Below are positions 61,186 to 64,000 of a DNA stretch of 64,000 nucleotides, in pieces. Source of the DNA: Chloroflexota bacterium (lineage in GTDB: Bacteria; Chloroflexota; Limnocylindria; Limnocylindrales; CSP1-4). Below the pieces are notes generated by a model. It saw nothing but the letters and a program-made list of their open reading frames with translations, did no database searches and was not told the DNA's origin. The position numbers and the translations under genes were made by a program. Numbering within the stretch: the first letter of the stretch is position 1; each line of letters starts with the position of its first letter. The stretch is taken from NCBI GenBank assembly GCA_021802825.1, contig JAJZRG010000010.1, positions 24,072-88,071 on the forward strand, read 5' to 3'.

Positions 61186-62192
61186 TCGACAACGCAGGTC
61201 CGGCGGCGGGGGCCGCCGGATCGCCGACGACCAAGCCAACGGCGCCCGCCAGACCGGCGGGCGTCGCCGTTTCTGCGCGCCAGCGCCGCATCGCGGAGGC
61301 TGGTGTCCTCGTCACGGTCCTCATCTGGTCGGCCAACTTCGTGGTCGTCAAGGCGGCGATCAGCGTGCTCGGGCCGCTCACGTTCACCACGTCCCGTTTC
61401 GGGGTGGCGGCCGCAGCGCTGTTCCTCCTCACGCGCTGGCGGAACGGCCCGATCCGCTCCCCGGGGCCGTTCACGCTGCCCCTCCTCGCGCTGGGCATGC
61501 TCGGGTTCGGCGCCTACCAGGTGCTCTGGACGACCGGCCTCACCCAGATTACGGCCGGTGACAGCGCGCTGATCGTCGCGGCCTCGCCCGTGGCAGTGGC
61601 GCTCCTCGCGGGGGCGGTGGGGCTGGACCGCCTCAGCGGCCCCAAGCTCGCCGGCGCGCTGACCGCCCTCGTCGGCGTGGCGGTCGTCATCGGGTCAGGC
61701 GCCGGGCTGGGGCTCGACCGGTCGCTCTTCGGCGACGCGCTGACGCTGACCGCGGCGCTGCTGTGGGCTGTGTACACCGTGCTGGCCACGCGGGTCCTTC
61801 GCCACGTGGACCCGCTGACCGCGACCACGTGGACCGTGCTCGGGGGGTTCCTGTTCCTCCTCCCGTTCGGCGCCTGGGACGCCATCATCACGCCGCCCTC
61901 ATCCGTGCCGCTGGGGGCCGTGGTGGGGATCCTGTACTCGGGTGCGCTCGCCGCGGGGGTCGCGAACGTCCTGGTGTTCAACGCGGTGCTGCTCGTGGGC
62001 CCGACCCGAGCGGCGGCGATGCAGCTGCTGGTCCCGGCGGGCGCCGTCCTGCTCGGGGCGGTGTTCCTTGCCGAGCCCGTCGGACCTGCGCAGGTCCTCG
62101 GCGGCTTGATCGTCGTGCTGGGCGTGGCGATGACGCGGCGGGCGGCGGTGGTGCCGCTCTCGATCCGGGCCCGGCTCCGGTTGCCCGGCTAG
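61182..62192 (+). CDS. EamA/DMT-family transporter (CTG start likely)
   Basis: 336 residues. Ten TM helices with two EamA repeats (VLVTVLIWSANFVVVKAAI at the first helix; LTAALLWAVYTVLATRVLR in the second half). Substrate unknown. No ATG, GTG or TTG precedes the first helix in frame. CTG 61182 overlaps the previous stop as CTGA, echoing the ATGA/GTGA couplings here, and has AGGAAGG just upstream. About 40 residues of Pro/Ala-rich cytoplasmic tail precede helix 1. Confidence 0.83.
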   Translation: MIDNAGPAAGAAGSPTTKPTAPARPAGVAVSARQRRIAEAGVLVTVLIWSANFVVVKAAISVLGPLTFTTSRFGVAAAALFLLTRWRNGPIRSPGPFTLPLLALGMLGFGAYQVLWTTGLTQITAGDSALIVAASPVAVALLAGAVGLDRLSGPKLAGALTALVGVAVVIGSGAGLGLDRSLFGDALTLTAALLWAVYTVLATRVLRHVDPLTATTWTVLGGFLFLLPFGAWDAIITPPSSVPLGAVVGILYSGALAAGVANVLVFNAVLLVGPTRAAAMQLLVPAGAVLLGAVFLAEPVGPAQVLGGLIVVLGVAMTRRAAVVPLSIRARLRLPG

Positions 62193-62293
62193 CGCCGCGA
62201 GCCGCCGCGTTGCCCGTGTTGCCTGCGATGACCGCCGCGTTGCCCGCGATGACCGCCGCGCGTGCCCTGTCGGCCGGGAGGGTCCACCGCAGC

Positions 62294-63853
62294 ATGAGCC
62301 GCCGCATCTCGGCCTCGATCGTCGCGATGGCCCTGGGCGCCGTCGGCTGCGGATTGCCGGTCCCGTCGCCCTCGCCGCCCGCCTCCGAACCGCCGACTGC
62401 CGCGCCCATCGGCACGCCGCAGCCCACCCCTGCGCCCACGGGCACACCCGCCCCGCAGGGCACACCCGGCCCGTCGCTCACGACCGGCGGGCTCACCTGG
62501 GCTTTGGGGCCCACCGAGTCCACGACCGTCACGGTGCCGCTCGACTACGATCGCCCGACGGCGGGGACGATCACGCTGGCAGTCGTCCGCCACAGAGTCA
62601 GCAACCCGTCGCAGCGCATCGGGACGCTGTTCCTCAACCCCGGTGGCCCCGGCGCCTCGGGGGTTGACATGCTGTCGCGCGCAGACCGCCTCCTGCCGCC
62701 CGGCATCGCCGACCGCTTCGACCTGGTCAGCTGGGATCCGCGCGGCGTGGGGCTGAGTCGTGGCCTGACGTGCCCCGACCGGGCGACGATCGCGAGGGCG
62801 GAGGCCCTCGACCCGGACCCCGAGACGAAGGCGGCCATCGCTGCCTACGCCGCGGTCTTCGGCGATGTCGCCGCCCAGTGTCAGGCGGCGAGTGGCGACC
62901 TCCTTCCGTACCTGTCCGAGGCGAACACGGCCCGCGACATGGACGCCATCCGTGCCGCGATGGACGAGACGACGATCAGCTACTACGGCTGGTCCTACGG
63001 CACCTACCTGGGCTACCTCTACGCCACGATGTTCCCGACCCGGCTCCGCGCCGCGGTCCTCGACGGGCCCGTGGACCCCACGCTCGACCTCCAGGGTCGC
63101 GACGACGGCCAGGCGCGCGGTTTCGAGGCCGCCTTCGACCAGGTGATGGCCCTGTGTGCCTCGGCCACGGCCTGCCCCTTCTACAACGGCGGTAAGCCGG
63201 CCAAGGCCTACGCGGAGCTCATGGCGCGCCTTGACCGCCAGCCAGTCGCGGCCGGCACGGGCAAGCTGGGTCGTGGCGAGGCGCTGACCGGCGTCATCAC
63301 CTTCCTGTACGCCGACGACCCGCAGCCCCTGATGCAGGCCCTGGCCGACGCGCAACGGGGCAATGGCGAGACCCTTCTGGCCACCGCGCACTTCTACTAC
63401 GAGCAGGTGGACCTGGGGTCCTACCTGGCGACATCGTGTCTGGACGCGGCCCACCTGCCCACGCCAGGTGCCATCGAGAGCGCGTTCGCGAAGACCCGGG
63501 TGGCTGCGCCCGAGTTCGCGGCCTACGTCGTGCTCGCCGATGCCTACGGCTGCCTCGCCTGGCCCGTCGAGGCGAGCCCGGTCACGGTCGGCGCCCCGCC
63601 CGCCGGCCTGCCGCCGATCCTCATCCTCGCGTCGAGGTACGACCCCGCCACGCCGCCCTTCATGGCCCAGCCCCTCGCCGATGCGCTGGGCACTGGGGTC
63701 GTGCTGATGCGCGACGGCCTCGGCCACACGACGGGCGGCTCGATGCTGACCAACCCATGCCTCAGCGATGCGGCCGCCGCCTACCTCACCAGACTGAACA
63801 CGCCCGCCCCGGGGACGGTCTGCAAGGATCCGCCACCCACGTTCGCACCCTAG
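62294..63853 (+). CDS. Secreted lipoprotein alpha/beta hydrolase, TAP family
   Basis: 519 residues. Signal peptide with lipobox AVGC (C19) predicts a lipid-anchored exported protein, followed by a Pro/Thr/Ser linker to about residue 62. Hydrolase blocks: LNPGGPGASGVD (oxyanion), SWDPRGVGLSRG, nucleophile S234 in GWSYGTYLGYLYA, C-terminal TAP domain ILASRYDPATPP and LGHTTGGS with the catalytic His. Related to tripeptidyl aminopeptidases of Streptomyces (SlpD/E type). Upstream in-frame ATGs at 62228 and 62249 lie in a short GATGACCGCCGCGTTGCC repeat and are less likely starts. Confidence 0.9.
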   Translation: MSRRISASIVAMALGAVGCGLPVPSPSPPASEPPTAAPIGTPQPTPAPTGTPAPQGTPGPSLTTGGLTWALGPTESTTVTVPLDYDRPTAGTITLAVVRHRVSNPSQRIGTLFLNPGGPGASGVDMLSRADRLLPPGIADRFDLVSWDPRGVGLSRGLTCPDRATIARAEALDPDPETKAAIAAYAAVFGDVAAQCQAASGDLLPYLSEANTARDMDAIRAAMDETTISYYGWSYGTYLGYLYATMFPTRLRAAVLDGPVDPTLDLQGRDDGQARGFEAAFDQVMALCASATACPFYNGGKPAKAYAELMARLDRQPVAAGTGKLGRGEALTGVITFLYADDPQPLMQALADAQRGNGETLLATAHFYYEQVDLGSYLATSCLDAAHLPTPGAIESAFAKTRVAAPEFAAYVVLADAYGCLAWPVEASPVTVGAPPAGLPPILILASRYDPATPPFMAQPLADALGTGVVLMRDGLGHTTGGSMLTNPCLSDAAAAYLTRLNTPAPGTVCKDPPPTFAP

Positions 63854-64000
63854 CGTCCCGATCCGCCGGTCCCTCGCGGGTTGAGTCGCGTCAGGGTCGG
63901 GAGCGCCCCCCGCGCGCACGGGCCGCGCCGCGGGCCCCCGGCTCGGGCCGGGACCCGCGCACGCCGCTGCGCGTGGCGACCCCGGCACGACTCGGCCGCC
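63854..64000. other. Right edge, nothing recognised
   Basis: 147 bases of very GC-rich sequence; no gene seen. A GGTTGAGTCGC piece recalls the hairpin cluster at 23154-23372. Confidence 0.4.

Overview
The window is a chromosomal segment of a very GC-rich bacterium (roughly 70% G+C by eye, most codons ending in G or C). GTG/ATG starts are often fused to the previous stop (ATGA/GTGA overlaps). Many genes have a TANNNT hexamer 6-7 bases before the start codon, which suggests leaderless mRNAs. The gene content (OpcA, CbiM-CbiQ fusion, MttB-like proteins, selenocysteine machinery) and this promoter style would fit an uncultured Chloroflexota lineage such as Limnocylindria. That placement is inference only.

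Layout. 1-1673: NuoE-NuoF fusion running off the left edge. 1845-5486: cation/proton exchanger and a two-component system. 5585-7947: ABC exporter. 7825-8730: HTH protein with palindromes at its start. 9150-11066: formate dehydrogenase whose frame is interrupted by one UGA, read as selenocysteine and followed by a bacterial SECIS-type hairpin. 11420-13324: degenerate and full MttB-like methyltransferases. 13407-15236: a membrane zinc-finger protein, then divergent selD and selC (tRNA-Sec). 15636-18233: three-gene secreted-protein operon. 18702-19213: debris, including a truncated menaquinone-type methyltransferase. 19198-22870: nickel/cobalt ECF transporter with a Fur-family regulator. 23389-24687: FAD oxidoreductase. 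24922-28851: selA-selB-mobA. 28882-29585: VapBC-type toxin-antitoxin pair. 29903-37143: amidohydrolase, S51 peptidase, zinc ribbon and an SbcD/SbcC-like (YhaO/YhaN) pair. 37223-41939: two transporters, a P-loop kinase, citrate synthase and two small membrane proteins. 42057-48859: pentose phosphate operon tkt-rpiB-zwf-opcA-pgl. 49061-55522: envelope-associated group of two esterase paralogues, a glycosyltransferase and an MprF-like protein. 55770-63853: PfkB kinase, S9 peptidase, PsuG, an internally duplicated unknown protein, small membrane protein, EamA transporter and a secreted TAP-type hydrolase.

How it works together. The most coherent theme is selenocysteine. The window carries all four sel genes, a Sec-containing formate dehydrogenase that would use them, a MobA-like protein for its molybdenum cofactor, and a NuoEF-type subunit that could pass its electrons to NAD. 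The formate dehydrogenase is odd in lacking the usual N-terminal [4Fe-4S] segment. A second theme is metal homeostasis: the CbiMQ-CbiO transporter ends in a Fur-family gene, and a palindrome resembling a Nur box lies upstream. A third is NADPH and pentose supply from one long operon.
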